A DNA stretch of 64,000 nt from Lysobacter sp036697405 (GTDB lineage: Bacteria > Pseudomonadota > Gammaproteobacteria > Xanthomonadales > Xanthomonadaceae): the NCBI RefSeq assembly GCF_036697405.1, contig NZ_JBAHWA010000003.1, forward strand, positions 62,001 to 126,000, in the 5' to 3' direction. Shown here in pieces: positions 1 to 8,332 of the stretch. Made by a program: the position numbers and the translations under genes. The first letter of the stretch is position 1, and every line of letters starts with the position of its first letter. The notes under the pieces were generated by a model, which was given only the letters and a program-made list of their open reading frames with translations, had not been told where the DNA came from and made no database searches.

Positions 1-425
1 GTCATGCGATCGATGTTCATCTTCTGCAGGTCGTGGACCATTTCCACCACCACCGCGGCGGCCTGCTCCAGCATCGCCGCGCGCGGCGCGAAGTCGATGC
101 CGTCCAGGTGCTGGATGGCCAGCGAGTAGCGGTCGGCGAACTTCTCGACCTGCTTGGGGATCTTGTACAGGGCCGAGCCCAGCGACTCGATGTCCTCGCG
201 CTCGATCGGGGTGATGAAGCTGTCGACCAGGGCGTGGCTGATCTTGTCCGAGGTCGCGCGCTCGCGCTGGCGGGCCAGCTTGAAAGCGTCCAGGGCCGGC
301 TGACGATCGGCGGCCTTCATCATGGCGTGCAGTGCCTTGGTGCTGTCGTAGGCGGCCTGGGCGGCCTCGTCGAGCAGGGTGTAGAACTGCTGGCCGGAGC
401 CGAAGATGGTCTGCAGCGAGAACAT
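1..425 (-). CDS. PhoU-like (DUF47/TIGR00153) protein, 3' end outside window
   Basis: About 141 N-terminal residues are visible, starting MFSLQTIFGSGQQFYTLLDE at the ATG read from position 425; the gene runs off the left edge. The all-helical pattern, the segment LVDSFITPIEREDIESLG and the later KMNIDRMT match the DUF47 family of PhoU-like proteins. In this family the protein is cytoplasmic and is usually encoded just upstream of a Pit-type low-affinity phosphate transporter, so a pit gene is expected beyond the left edge (inference). No partner is visible here. Family assignment is good; the exact role in phosphate uptake is inferred from the family. Confidence 0.85.
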   Translation of the reverse strand, partial: MFSLQTIFGSGQQFYTLLDEAAQAAYDSTKALHAMMKAADRQPALDAFKLARQRERATSDKISHALVDSFITPIEREDIESLGSALYKIPKQVEKFADRYSLAIQHLDGIDFAPRAAMLEQAAAVVVEMVHDLQKMNIDRM

Positions 426-758
426 GCGTGAAAGCCTCTGAATGCCGGCCGCGACCGGCCCGGGGTGGTTGTGCGGGCGCGATTATGACGGTTTGGTGGC
501 AAACGCGCCCGTCTTTCGCGCCGTCGTCGGCCCCGGACCCGGCGAAAACCGCCCCGGCCGCCCCCCTCACCCGCCGCTCACGCGGCCGGCGGGGCGGCGC
601 CTGTTAAGATCGGGGCCGCGCATCCCCCGCCCACCCTGCACTATGGACGACGACCCAACATCGCCCGCCCGCGCTTCCGCGGCCTTCCTGCCCGGCCCCC
701 GGCGCACCGCTCACGCCCCCGGCATCCCCGCCACTGACCCCTCGATGGAGCAGCCCGC
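426..758. other. Divergent intergenic region
   Basis: This 333-bp gap separates two divergently read genes and must hold both promoters. A GGAG ribosome-binding site at 747-750 lies 8 bases before the ATG at 759. A TTAAGAT stretch near 603-609 could be a -10-like element, but no convincing -35 box was found. The short frames here are very Pro/Arg-rich and look like antisense or chance frames. Confidence 0.5.
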
Positions 759-2111
759 ATGCTCGAGCTGCTGATCGTCGCCGCCTTGATCGTGCTCAAC
801 GCGTTCTTCGCCTTGTCGGAGATGTCGTTGATGACCTCGCGCAAGCTGCGCCTGAAACAGATGGCGGAGACCAGCCGCGGCGCGCGCATGGCGCTGGCGC
901 TGGCCGAGCATCCGGACAACCTGCTGTCGACCGTGCAGATCGGCATCACCGGCATCGGCGTGCTGACCGGCTATTTCGGCGGCGAGTCGATCGGCCTGGT
1001 CATCACCGGCTGGCTCGGTCACCTGCTGAGCGGCGACTTCTCGCAATACGCGCGTCCGATCGGCATCGGCACCGCGATGGCGCTGATCACCGCCGCCCAG
1101 GTCATCTTCGGCGAGCTGATCCCCAAGCGCCTGGCCCTGACCAATCCCGAGCGCATCGCCAGCGCGGTCGCGATCCCGCTGTACGGTCTGTCGCGCGGCG
1201 CCCGGCCGGCGGTCATGACGCTGGGCGCGATCAACCGCCTGGTCCTGCGCATCCTGGGCATCAAGGACGACGCCCGCAGCGAGATCAGCGAAGAGGAAAT
1301 CCGCCTGCTGGTGACCGAAAGCCACGAGCAGGGCGTGATCGACGCCGACGAACGCAAGATGATGAACCGCGTGCTCAGCCTGGGCGACCGCACCGCCGAA
1401 AGCCTGATGACGCCGCGCACCCGCATCGCCTGGCTGGATGCCAACTCCAGCTTCGCCGAGAACCTGGCGACCATGCGCGAGAACGCCTATTCGCGTTACC
1501 CGGTCTACCGCGACAACGACAGCGACGTGCTCGGCGTGCTGGAGGTGAAGTCGCTGCTGGACCGCCTCGACCAGACCGCGCCCGACCTGTTCCCGGACCT
1601 GCGCCCGCCGCTGTTCGTGTCCGAATCCACCCACGCCCTGAAGCTGCTGGAGATCTTCCGCGAGGAGCAGCAGTCGCTGGCGCTGGTGGTGGACGAATAC
1701 GGCGACGTCGCCGGCCTGGTCACGGTCAACGACCTGATGGGCGCGGTGATCGGCCGCTTCCAAACTTCACGGAACCAGACCAACGAGACCGACGACGACG
1801 CCGCGCCGGTGGTCCAGCGTTCCGACGGCTCCTACCTGCTCGACGGTTCGCTGGCGCTGGAGGACCTGCGCGAACTGGTCGGCGGCGGCCGCCTGCCGGA
1901 CGAGGACGAGCACGACTTCCATACCGCCGCCGGCATGGTGATCGCCCACTTCGGCCGCATCCCGCACGTCGGCGAGCATTTCGATTGGAGCGTGTGGCGG
2001 ATCGAAGTGGTCGACCTGGACGGGCCCCGCATCGACAAGCTGTTGCTGCAACGCATCGCCGCGCAACGCGAGGATGCCCAAGAGCCGGTGGCCGATGACG
2101 CCTCCGGCTGA
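759..2111 (+). CDS. HlyC/CorC-family (CNNM/CBS) membrane protein
   Basis: A 450-residue inner-membrane protein. The N-terminal half is a CNNM/DUF21 domain (about residues 1-190) with hydrophobic helices and the family signature AQVIFGELIPKRLAL. Two CBS repeats follow (about 205-330), including MTPRTRIAWLD and LALVVDEYGDVAGLVTVNDL. The last about 90 residues form the CorC_HlyC transporter-associated domain. Members are linked to magnesium/cobalt efflux or resistance; the older name hemolysin is historical. Length is normal for the long membrane-bound class. The start is supported by GGAG 8 bases upstream. The exoD-like gene begins inside its 3' end, so the two are probably co-transcribed. Confidence 0.93.
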   Translation: MLELLIVAALIVLNAFFALSEMSLMTSRKLRLKQMAETSRGARMALALAEHPDNLLSTVQIGITGIGVLTGYFGGESIGLVITGWLGHLLSGDFSQYARPIGIGTAMALITAAQVIFGELIPKRLALTNPERIASAVAIPLYGLSRGARPAVMTLGAINRLVLRILGIKDDARSEISEEEIRLLVTESHEQGVIDADERKMMNRVLSLGDRTAESLMTPRTRIAWLDANSSFAENLATMRENAYSRYPVYRDNDSDVLGVLEVKSLLDRLDQTAPDLFPDLRPPLFVSESTHALKLLEIFREEQQSLALVVDEYGDVAGLVTVNDLMGAVIGRFQTSRNQTNETDDDAAPVVQRSDGSYLLDGSLALEDLRELVGGGRLPDEDEHDFHTAAGMVIAHFGRIPHVGEHFDWSVWRIEVVDLDGPRIDKLLLQRIAAQREDAQEPVADDASG

Positions 2112-2733
2112 CCGCAAGCCCGCGGCGCAGGAAGCCGGCACGCGCGCGCTGCTCGACGACTTCGCTTCCGGCGACCCCGCCGAGGTGCTGCGCCTGGGCG
2201 ACGTGCTGGCCGGCCTGGGCAACCGCTCCTTCGGCATGCTGCTATTCGTCTCGACCATCCCGGCCTTCATTCCGATCCCGGGCGTGGGCGGCGCGGTCAG
2301 CGGCCCGCTGGTGATCCTGATCGGCCTGCAGTTGCTGATCGGGCTGCGCAAGCCCTGGCTGCCGGGTTTCCTGGCCCGGCGCGGACCGCACCGGCAGGCG
2401 ATGGCGCGCTTCCGCAACCTGCTCTCGCCCTGGCTGGCGCGGCTGGAGCGGCTGGTCCGCCCGCGCGCGACCGGACTGCTCGATCACCGCCTCGCCAACG
2501 CCTTCACCGGCCTGTTGCTGGTGCTGCTGGGCGTGCTGCTGTCGCTGCCGATCCCGTTCACCAACTTCCTGTTCGGCGGCCTGTTGCTGCTGTACGCGCT
2601 GGCGCTGCTGGAACGCGACGGCCGCCTGATGGCGGTGGCCTGGGGCACGGGCGCGATCGCGGTGGCGATCTTCGGCGTGCTCTCGGGCAGCCTGGCGACG
2701 CTGATCGGCGGCTGGATCGATCGCTTGCAGTGA
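2095..2733 (+). CDS. ExoD-family membrane protein
   Basis: About 212 residues from the ATG at 2095, overlapping the preceding gene by 17 bases; an in-frame ATG at 2074 would add seven residues and neither start has a strong ribosome-binding site. After a soluble N-terminus (LLDDFASGDPAEVLRLGDVL) come several hydrophobic segments with the pattern IPAFIPIPGVGGAVSGPLVI, typical of the ExoD family. ExoD was first described for exopolysaccharide synthesis in rhizobia; its biochemical role is unknown. Four to five membrane helices are likely. Downstream lies a palindromic repeat rather than a clear terminator. Confidence 0.9.
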   Translation: MTPPADRKPAAQEAGTRALLDDFASGDPAEVLRLGDVLAGLGNRSFGMLLFVSTIPAFIPIPGVGGAVSGPLVILIGLQLLIGLRKPWLPGFLARRGPHRQAMARFRNLLSPWLARLERLVRPRATGLLDHRLANAFTGLLLVLLGVLLSLPIPFTNFLFGGLLLLYALALLERDGRLMAVAWGTGAIAVAIFGVLSGSLATLIGGWIDRLQ

Positions 2734-2755
2734 GGCTGCGAGGTCGGGCTTCCGG

Positions 2756-2824
2756 GTAGGAGCGGCGTAAGCCGCGACCGTGACCCCGTAGGAGTTGCGT
2801 GGTCGCGGCTCACGCCGCTCCTGC
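2756..2824. repeat. GTAG-headed REP-like inverted repeat
   Basis: The left arm begins GTAGGAGCGGCGTAAGC (2756-2779) and the right arm (2801-2824) is its near-complement, ending CACGCCGCTCCTGC, around a short loop. The same arms recur at 7806-8198, as a single arm at 15254-15279, and in a variant form at 51612-51966. It sits between convergent genes, where such elements often act as bidirectional stops or mRNA-stabilising hairpins. It resembles the GTAG-type REP families described in Stenotrophomonas (SMAG). Confidence 0.85.
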
Positions 2825-2845
2825 ACCAAGCCCAGCGATACGCGA

Positions 2846-4978
2846 TCAACCCAACAGGGTCAGGAACTCTTCCGCGCCCACCGGGTGGCCCAGCCAATAG
2901 CCCTGGGCGAGATCGCAGCCGCGTTCGCGCAGCACCGCGTACTGGCCTTCCTTTTCCACGCCCTCGGCGACCACGGTGATGCCCAGCGAATGCGCCATGG
3001 CGATGATCGCGGTGGTCAGGGCCAGGTCGTCGGGGTCGCGCAGCACGTCGGCGATGAAGCTGCGGTCGATCTTGACGCCGTCCACCGGCACCCGGCGCAG
3101 ATGGCTGAGGCCGGAGAAGCCGGTGCCGAAATCGTCCAGCCACACCTTCACGCCGGTCGAGCGCAGCCGCGCGAGCAGGCTGCTGGCGTGGATTTCGTCG
3201 CCGATCACCGCGGTCTCGGTCAGCTCCAGATGCAGGCGCTGCGCCGGCAGGCCGGTTTCGTGCAGGCAGGCCGCGACCACGTTGGGCAGGTCGCCGCTGC
3301 GCAGCTGGCGCGGCGAGACGTTGACCGACACGAACAGCGGTTCCGCGCCCGGACGCACGTGCTGCCAGCGCACCGCGTCCTGGCAGGCCGCGCGCAGGAC
3401 CTGCGGGCCCAGGGTTTCGATCAGGCCGCTCTGTTCGGCCACGTCGATGAACACCGACGGCGCGACCAGGCCCTGCTCGGGATGGCGCCAGCGCAGCAGC
3501 GCTTCGGCGCCGACCATGGCGCCGTCGCCGAGTCGGTACACCGGCTGGTAGACCAGGCTGAGCTCGCCGCGGTCCCAGGCGCCGCGCAGCTCGTGCTCCA
3601 GGTGCACGCGGCGCTCCACCGCCTGGTCCATGGCGCGGCTGTAGAAGCGATAGCAGTTCTTGCCCGCGACCTTGGCCTGGTACATGGCGATGTCGCCGTT
3701 CTTCATCAGCGAGGTCGCGCCGGATGCGTCCTCGGGGAACAGGGTCACGCCGATCGAGGTGCCCAGGAATACCTGGCGGTCGTGGACCACGATGGGCTGG
3801 CCGAGCTCGGCCACCAGCACGTCGGCCAAGTGGCTGGCGCGCGCGCGCACCCCGCCGTCCAGGTCGTCGCCGTCCTGCACCAGGATCACGAACTCGTCGC
3901 CGCCGAAGCGCGCCAGCAGCGCATCCTCGCCGCCCAGGCGGGTCACGGTCTCCTGGATGCGGTTGGCGAACTGCAGCAGCACGTCGTCGCCGGCGTCGTG
4001 GCCCAGGGTGTCGTTGACGCGCTTGAAGTCGTCGATGTCGGCGAACAGCAGGCCCAGTTGGCGCCCGGCGCCGCGCAGCTGCAGCAGGCGCTGGTCCAGG
4101 GTCTCGCGGAACGCCAGGCGGTTGGCCAGGCCGGTCAGCGCGTCGGTGTAGGCCATGCGCCGGATGTCGCGGTCGTGGCGGGCCAGGCTCTGGCTCATGC
4201 GCCCGAACGCGCGCATCAGGTCGCCGACCTCGTCGTGGCGATTGCTGGCCGGGGTGCTGGTGTCGAAATGGCCGGCCTCGATTTCCATCGACGCATCGGC
4301 GAGTTGACGGATCGGCTGGACCAGGAAGCGCTGGATCAGATAGATCATCAGCGCGCCCAGCGCGAGCAGGCCGGCCGCGAGCAGGCCGATCCAGATCATG
4401 TGCTGCTGGGCCAGGGCGTCCAGGCGCCCGCGCAGGCTGCCCAGGGCCTGGTCCTGGAACTGGTGCACGGTCTTGAGGTCGTAGCCCACGCGCACGCCGC
4501 CCAGGCGCTCGGCGCCGATCATGATCGGCGCCGACACGTCCATCACCGTGTCGCTGGACTGGGTGTGCAGCTTGCGCGCGGCGATCACCTCGAACGCCAT
4601 CGGATCGTCCATGCGCTTGCCGTAGCTCGGAATCTCCTCGCTGCCGTCGTGGACGATGTTGCCGTCGTTGTCGTAGACCAGGACGTAGCTGATGCCCGGG
4701 TTGCGCAAGGTCGCGCGGCTGAGCACGCCGACCGCGTCCAGATCGAAGTAGTACAGGGGGTTGGCCAGCGATTCGGCCAGCTGCGCGACCATGCCCTCGC
4801 TGTGGCGCTTGAGGTTGTCGGCGATCATGCCGCTCATGGCCTCGCGGCTGACCCCCACCACCTCGCCCTGCATGCGCTCCTGGCGATTGAGCAGCAGCAC
4901 GATCAGGGCCAGCACGACCAGCAGGGCGATGGCCATCATCGCCAGGAACTTGGCCTGCAAGCCGAAGCGCAGCTTCAT
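2846..4978 (-). CDS. Membrane GGDEF-EAL c-di-GMP enzyme
   Basis: A 710-residue inner-membrane protein. TM1 is at about residues 12-32, followed by a periplasmic sensor of about 140 residues (NPLYYFDLDAVGVL, YVLVYDNDGNIVHDG), TM2, then HAMP (LVQPIRQLADASMEIEAGHF). The GGDEF domain has an intact RFGGDEF, so cyclase activity is plausible; the usual RxxD inhibitory site before it is absent (GGED instead). The EAL domain has EALLRW, LHLELTE, DDFGTGFSGLSHL and VVAEGVE, the expected catalytic set, so phosphodiesterase activity is also plausible. The start ATG overlaps the stop of the PhnD-like gene (ATGA), so the two are translationally coupled. Which activity dominates cannot be told from sequence. 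Confidence 0.93.
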   Translation of the reverse strand: MKLRFGLQAKFLAMMAIALLVVLALIVLLLNRQERMQGEVVGVSREAMSGMIADNLKRHSEGMVAQLAESLANPLYYFDLDAVGVLSRATLRNPGISYVLVYDNDGNIVHDGSEEIPSYGKRMDDPMAFEVIAARKLHTQSSDTVMDVSAPIMIGAERLGGVRVGYDLKTVHQFQDQALGSLRGRLDALAQQHMIWIGLLAAGLLALGALMIYLIQRFLVQPIRQLADASMEIEAGHFDTSTPASNRHDEVGDLMRAFGRMSQSLARHDRDIRRMAYTDALTGLANRLAFRETLDQRLLQLRGAGRQLGLLFADIDDFKRVNDTLGHDAGDDVLLQFANRIQETVTRLGGEDALLARFGGDEFVILVQDGDDLDGGVRARASHLADVLVAELGQPIVVHDRQVFLGTSIGVTLFPEDASGATSLMKNGDIAMYQAKVAGKNCYRFYSRAMDQAVERRVHLEHELRGAWDRGELSLVYQPVYRLGDGAMVGAEALLRWRHPEQGLVAPSVFIDVAEQSGLIETLGPQVLRAACQDAVRWQHVRPGAEPLFVSVNVSPRQLRSGDLPNVVAACLHETGLPAQRLHLELTETAVIGDEIHASSLLARLRSTGVKVWLDDFGTGFSGLSHLRRVPVDGVKIDRSFIADVLRDPDDLALTTAIIAMAHSLGITVVAEGVEKEGQYAVLRERGCDLAQGYWLGHPVGAEEFLTLLG

Positions 4979-5916
4979 TCGACCTCCGACCGGACCTGGG
5001 CGACGCCGTTGCCGATGCGCTGCAGGGCTTGGGCCGATGCCGGGTCGATCGGCATGAAGCGGGTGGTCTTGAAGAAGCGCAGCAGGGCCTCGCCGGCGTC
5101 CGGGTCGCCGGCCGCGTCCAGCAGGACCTCGCGCAGGCGCGCCTCGACGCGCGGATCGATGTCGCCGCGCACTACCTCGACCGCGCGCGGATAGTCGCCG
5201 GTGCGGCCGATCTCGGTCATGTCGCGGCGGAACGCGGGCGGCATCCGGCGCGGGTTGTCCCAGTCCAGATTGCTCATGACCCCGACATCGACCAGGCGCT
5301 TGTGCACCCAGGTCGAGATATTGAGCTCCGAGCGCGCGAACAGATAACCGACCTCGCCGTGTTCGATGCGGTCGGTCGGCGAGAGCAGGATTTCCAGGCT
5401 CAGGCCGCGGTCCAGCAGTTCGGCGACCGGAACGAAATAAGCGCTGGTCGAGGACGGGCGCTGGAAGGCCACGCTGTGCCCGCGCAGGTCGTCCAGCGAG
5501 CGCAGGCCGCTGTCGCGGCGGGCGAAGAACACGCTGTGGTAGTGGCTGGTGCCGTCGCGCTCGGTCAGCAGCAGCGGCTTGGCGTCGGCGCGTTGCTTGA
5601 GCAGCATCGCGGTGCCGGCGGTCTCGGTGACCCAGTCGACCCGGCCGCGGCGCAGGTAGCTGGCCATCTGCTGGGAGTCCTTGGCCATCAGGATCCGGCC
5701 CTCGCGGATGCCGACGCCGGCCATGCGCGGGACCACGTAGTCCAGCAGCGGCTTGAGTTGTTCGTAGTGGGCCTTGGGGTCGTCGCTGATCCGGCCCAGC
5801 ACCAGCACGCCGCGGGCGTCGCTGTCGGCCGATTGCGCGGGAACCGGCACCGACAGTCCCGCGACCGCCAACGCGAGCCCGAGCAGGACAGCGATGCAAC
5901 GCGCGCTAGCGATCAA
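4975..5916 (-). CDS. PhnD/SsuA-type periplasmic binding protein
   Basis: 313 residues starting at TTG (5916); an in-frame stop lies four codons upstream and no ATG is available nearby. The signal peptide IAVLLGLALAVAGLSVPVPA is followed by LVLGRISDDPKAHYEQLKPL, the fold of phosphonate-type substrate-binding proteins (PF12974). No ABC permease or ATPase is adjacent. The gene instead overlaps the GGDEF-EAL gene by four bases. Known parallels are periplasmic proteins that report to membrane c-di-GMP enzymes, so this one probably delivers a ligand signal to the sensor domain of its neighbour (inference). The ligand is unknown. Confidence 0.85.
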   Translation of the reverse strand: MIASARCIAVLLGLALAVAGLSVPVPAQSADSDARGVLVLGRISDDPKAHYEQLKPLLDYVVPRMAGVGIREGRILMAKDSQQMASYLRRGRVDWVTETAGTAMLLKQRADAKPLLLTERDGTSHYHSVFFARRDSGLRSLDDLRGHSVAFQRPSSTSAYFVPVAELLDRGLSLEILLSPTDRIEHGEVGYLFARSELNISTWVHKRLVDVGVMSNLDWDNPRRMPPAFRRDMTEIGRTGDYPRAVEVVRGDIDPRVEARLREVLLDAAGDPDAGEALLRFFKTTRFMPIDPASAQALQRIGNGVAQVRSEVE

Positions 5917-6005
5917 GAAAGTGACTCATCGGGACTGCCCGCCGCAGCGTAATCGAAACCGGCCCTGGCCGATACCACCGAAGGCCGGCCGGGCGCCCCC
6001 GGCCC

Positions 6006-6782
6006 TCAACGCCGCTGGCCGGCCAGCATCGCCATGCGCTCGGCATCGGCGAGGATGCCGCGCAGCAGCCGCACCTCGCGCTCGTCCAGTTCGGCGCGCA
6101 GGAACAGCCGGCGCAGCTTGCGCAGCGCCGACTCGGGCGCGCGCCCCTTGTGGAAGTCGATCGCCTCCAGGGTCTCGCCGAGCTGGGCGAAGAAACCCTC
6201 CAGCTGCGCATGCGAGGCCGGCGGATCGGCGCGCCCGGGCGCAGGCGCCGGCGGCGCCGCCGCGAGCGCGGCCATGCGCAGCTCGTAGGCCAGCACCTGC
6301 ACCGCCGCGGCCAGGTTCAGCGAGCTGTAGCCGGGGTTGGCCGGGATGTGCACGGCGGCGTGGCACAGCTGCAGCTCCTCGTTTTCCAGGCCGGTGCGCT
6401 CGCGGCCGAACACCAGCGCCACCTCGGCGCCGTCGGCGGCCTCGCTCAGCATGCGGCCGGCGGCCTCGCGCGGGTCGTACTGCTCCAGTTGGACCCGGCG
6501 GTTGCGCGCGGTGCAGCCCAGCACCAGCCGGCAGTCGGTCAGGGCCTCGGCCAGGGTCGGGAAAACCGTCGCGGCCGCGAGCACGTCGTCGGCGCCCGCG
6601 GCCAGGGCCGCGGACTCGTGGTTGGGGGCCTTCTCGGGCGCGACCAGGACCAGCCGGGACAGGCCCATGGTCTTCATCGCGCGGGCCGCGGAGCCGATGT
6701 TGCCGGGGTGCTGGGTGCCCACCAGGACGATGCGCAGCCGCGACAACGAGGCGGTTTGGTCAGGATTCGGATCGTTCGCCAT
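6006..6782 (-). CDS. trmJ: tRNA (cytidine/uridine-2'-O-)-methyltransferase TrmJ
   Basis: 258 residues from the ATG at 6782 (MANDPNPDQ), close to the E. coli length of 246. It is a SPOUT-fold methyltransferase that 2'-O-methylates position 32 of tRNA. Seen: VGTQHPGNIGSAARAMKTMG (motif 1), VFGRERTGLENEEL (motif 2) and IPANPGYSSLNLAAAV (motif 3, the SAM-binding knot), then a C-terminal helical extension. It is read divergently from suhB across a 94-bp spacer, the same neighbour relation seen in many gammaproteobacteria. The coding frame remains open upstream past this ATG, but the extension would overlap suhB and looks non-coding. Confidence 0.95.
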   Translation of the reverse strand: MANDPNPDQTASLSRLRIVLVGTQHPGNIGSAARAMKTMGLSRLVLVAPEKAPNHESAALAAGADDVLAAATVFPTLAEALTDCRLVLGCTARNRRVQLEQYDPREAAGRMLSEAADGAEVALVFGRERTGLENEELQLCHAAVHIPANPGYSSLNLAAAVQVLAYELRMAALAAAPPAPAPGRADPPASHAQLEGFFAQLGETLEAIDFHKGRAPESALRKLRRLFLRAELDEREVRLLRGILADAERMAMLAGQRR

Positions 6783-6876
6783 GCGCAATGGTAAACTCCC
6801 CGCCCCGGCCATAGCGCCGGTTCGTTCTTTCAGCCCGCCAGCCCGTCCCCCACCTCCGTTCCCGAGGCCGTTCGCC

Positions 6877-7695
6877 ATGCAGAAACCCGCCGTCACCCTC
6901 ATGGTCAAGGCCGCCCGCGCCGCCGGCAACGTGTTGCTCCGCCACATGTACCGCCTGGACGCCCTGAACGTGGTCGAGAAGGACCGGATGGACTACGCCA
7001 GCGAAGTCGACAGCCTGGCCGAGGCCGAGATCATCAAGGAGTTCCGCCGCTCCACGCCCGACTACGCCATCCTCGGCGAAGAGAACGGCTCGATCGGCAG
7101 CGGCCGCTACACCTGGGTCATCGATCCCCTGGACGGCACCAGCAACTACCTGCGCGGCATCCCGCACTACTGCGTCTCGATCGCCCTGGTCGAGGGCGGC
7201 GAGCCGATCCATGGCGTGATCTTCGATCCGCTGCGCAACGAGCTGTTCACCGCCAGCCGCGGCAGCGGCACCCAGCTCAACGAGAAGCGCGTGCGCGTGG
7301 CCGAACGCAAGGACTTGAACGGCGCCATGGTCGTCACCGGCTTTCCGCCGCGCGAGCGCCCGCGCGCCAGCGCCCATCTCAAGTGCGTGGATTCGCTGCT
7401 GACCGAGGCCGAGGACATCCGCCGCACCGGCTCGGCCGCGCTCGACCTGGCCTACGTGGCCTGCGGCCGCGCCGACGCCTATTTCGAGGCCGGGGTGAAG
7501 CCCTGGGACATCGCCGCCGGCGCCCTGATGGTGCGCGAAGCCGGCGGCAAGGTCTGCGACTTCCGCGGCCGCGGCACCGGCCCCATGGACGCGCGCGGCA
7601 CCATCGGCCGCCAGTTGGTCGCCGGCAACCTCAAGGTCTGCGACGCCCTGCAGAACCGCATCGTCAACACCGGCTACGCCGCCGCGTTCGACTGA
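6877..7695 (+). CDS. suhB: Inositol-1-monophosphatase SuhB
   Basis: 272 residues starting MQKPAVTLMVKAARAAGNVL. It belongs to the Mg-dependent inositol monophosphatase family. Metal-binding motifs are visible: LGEENGSIG, then WVIDPLDGTSNYLRGIPHY (motif A) and FEAGVKPWDIAAGALMVREAG (motif B). In E. coli SuhB also joins the rRNA antitermination complex, and the same is plausible here. Transcription probably ends at the strong hairpin just downstream. The start is fixed by family alignment; the frame is open upstream but that part lies antisense to trmJ. Confidence 0.95.
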   Translation: MQKPAVTLMVKAARAAGNVLLRHMYRLDALNVVEKDRMDYASEVDSLAEAEIIKEFRRSTPDYAILGEENGSIGSGRYTWVIDPLDGTSNYLRGIPHYCVSIALVEGGEPIHGVIFDPLRNELFTASRGSGTQLNEKRVRVAERKDLNGAMVVTGFPPRERPRASAHLKCVDSLLTEAEDIRRTGSAALDLAYVACGRADAYFEAGVKPWDIAAGALMVREAGGKVCDFRGRGTGPMDARGTIGRQLVAGNLKVCDALQNRIVNTGYAAAFD

Positions 7696-7722
7696 GCCGC
7701 GGACATACGGCGCACACGAGAA

Positions 7723-7751
7723 GGCCGCGCGGATGCGCGGCCTTTTTCTTT
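7723..7751 (+). terminator. Rho-independent terminator of suhB
   Basis: GGCCGCGC and GCGCGGCC form an 8-bp stem with loop GGAT, followed by TTTTTCTTT. It lies 27 bases after the suhB stop. Confidence 0.9.
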
Positions 7752-7805
7752 GTCCGGCCCGCGCGCCTACACTCGCCCGGCCGCAACAGACGGCCTCGGC
7801 TACCT

Positions 7806-7898
7806 GTAGGAGCGGCGTAAGCTGCGACCGCGAATCCCGGCCAGCGCGCAGGCTCGATCGCCTTCGCGGCTCCGGGTCGCGGCTTACGCCGCTCCTAC
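7806..7898. repeat. GTAG-headed REP-like inverted repeat
   Basis: Left arm GTAGGAGCGGCGTAAGC (7806-7829) pairs with right arm (7875-7898) ending TTACGCCGCTCCTAC; the spacer is about 45 bases. It is the first of three consecutive elements in the 637-bp gene-free stretch between suhB and secF. Confidence 0.85.
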
Positions 7899-7945
7899 CC
7901 CAAAGCGGAGAACCAGGCCGCACGATCCGCCTACGAATTCCTCCT

Positions 7946-8039
7946 GTAGGAGCGGCGTCAGCCGCGACCGCGAAGCCCGGCCAGCGCGCCGGTTCCGACG
8001 CTGTCGCAGCTCCGGGTCGCGGGCTGACGCCGCTCCTAC
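7946..8039. repeat. GTAG-headed REP-like inverted repeat
   Basis: Second element of the cluster. Arms 7946-7969 (GTAGGAGCGGCGTCAGC) and about 8015-8039 (CTGACGCCGCTCCTAC). Its spacer shares the segment CGCGAAGCCCGGCCAGCGCG with the preceding element in near-identical form, which suggests duplication of the whole unit. Confidence 0.85.
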
Positions 8040-8063
8040 CCCAAAGCCGGCCCCATGCCTCTT

Positions 8064-8198
8064 GTGGGAGCGGCGTAAGCCGCGATCGATTGCCGGCGTA
8101 GCGGCATTGACCTATGGGATCCGCAGGCCGGCCTCGCATGGCGATGCAAGTCGCGCGGCCGCGCGTGTTCTCGCTATCGCGGCTCACGCCGCTCCCAC
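8064..8198. repeat. REP-like inverted repeat with longer spacer
   Basis: Third element. Arms begin GTGGGAGCGGCGTAAGCC (8064) and end GCTCACGCCGCTCCCAC (8198), a GTGG variant of the GTAG head with a matching compensatory change in the other arm. The spacer is about 90 bases and unrelated to the other two. Confidence 0.8.
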
Positions 8199-8272
8199 AG
8201 AAAGCCGCGGAGCGCGCGTTACGCGGTCACGCCCCCGGTGCGACGCCCCGCCCCATTGCCTCGACGCAAACG

Positions 8273-8300
8273 AAAAGGCCGCGCATCTGCGCGGCCTTTT
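8273..8300. terminator. Bidirectional terminator downstream of secF
   Basis: AAAA-GGCCGCGC-ATCT-GCGCGGCC-TTTT: an 8-bp stem with A and T runs on both sides, so it can act in both directions. It lies about 33 bases beyond the secF stop and closes the minus-strand sec operon. The stem is almost the same as the suhB terminator. Confidence 0.88.
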
Positions 8301-8332
8301 CGTTGCCTGGAGCCGACGCCCCAGCCCGGGAC

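Noticed and set aside
2795..5194. A 799-residue plus-strand frame over the GGDEF-EAL gene
   Set aside because: Antisense to intact GGDEF and EAL motifs; composition artefact.
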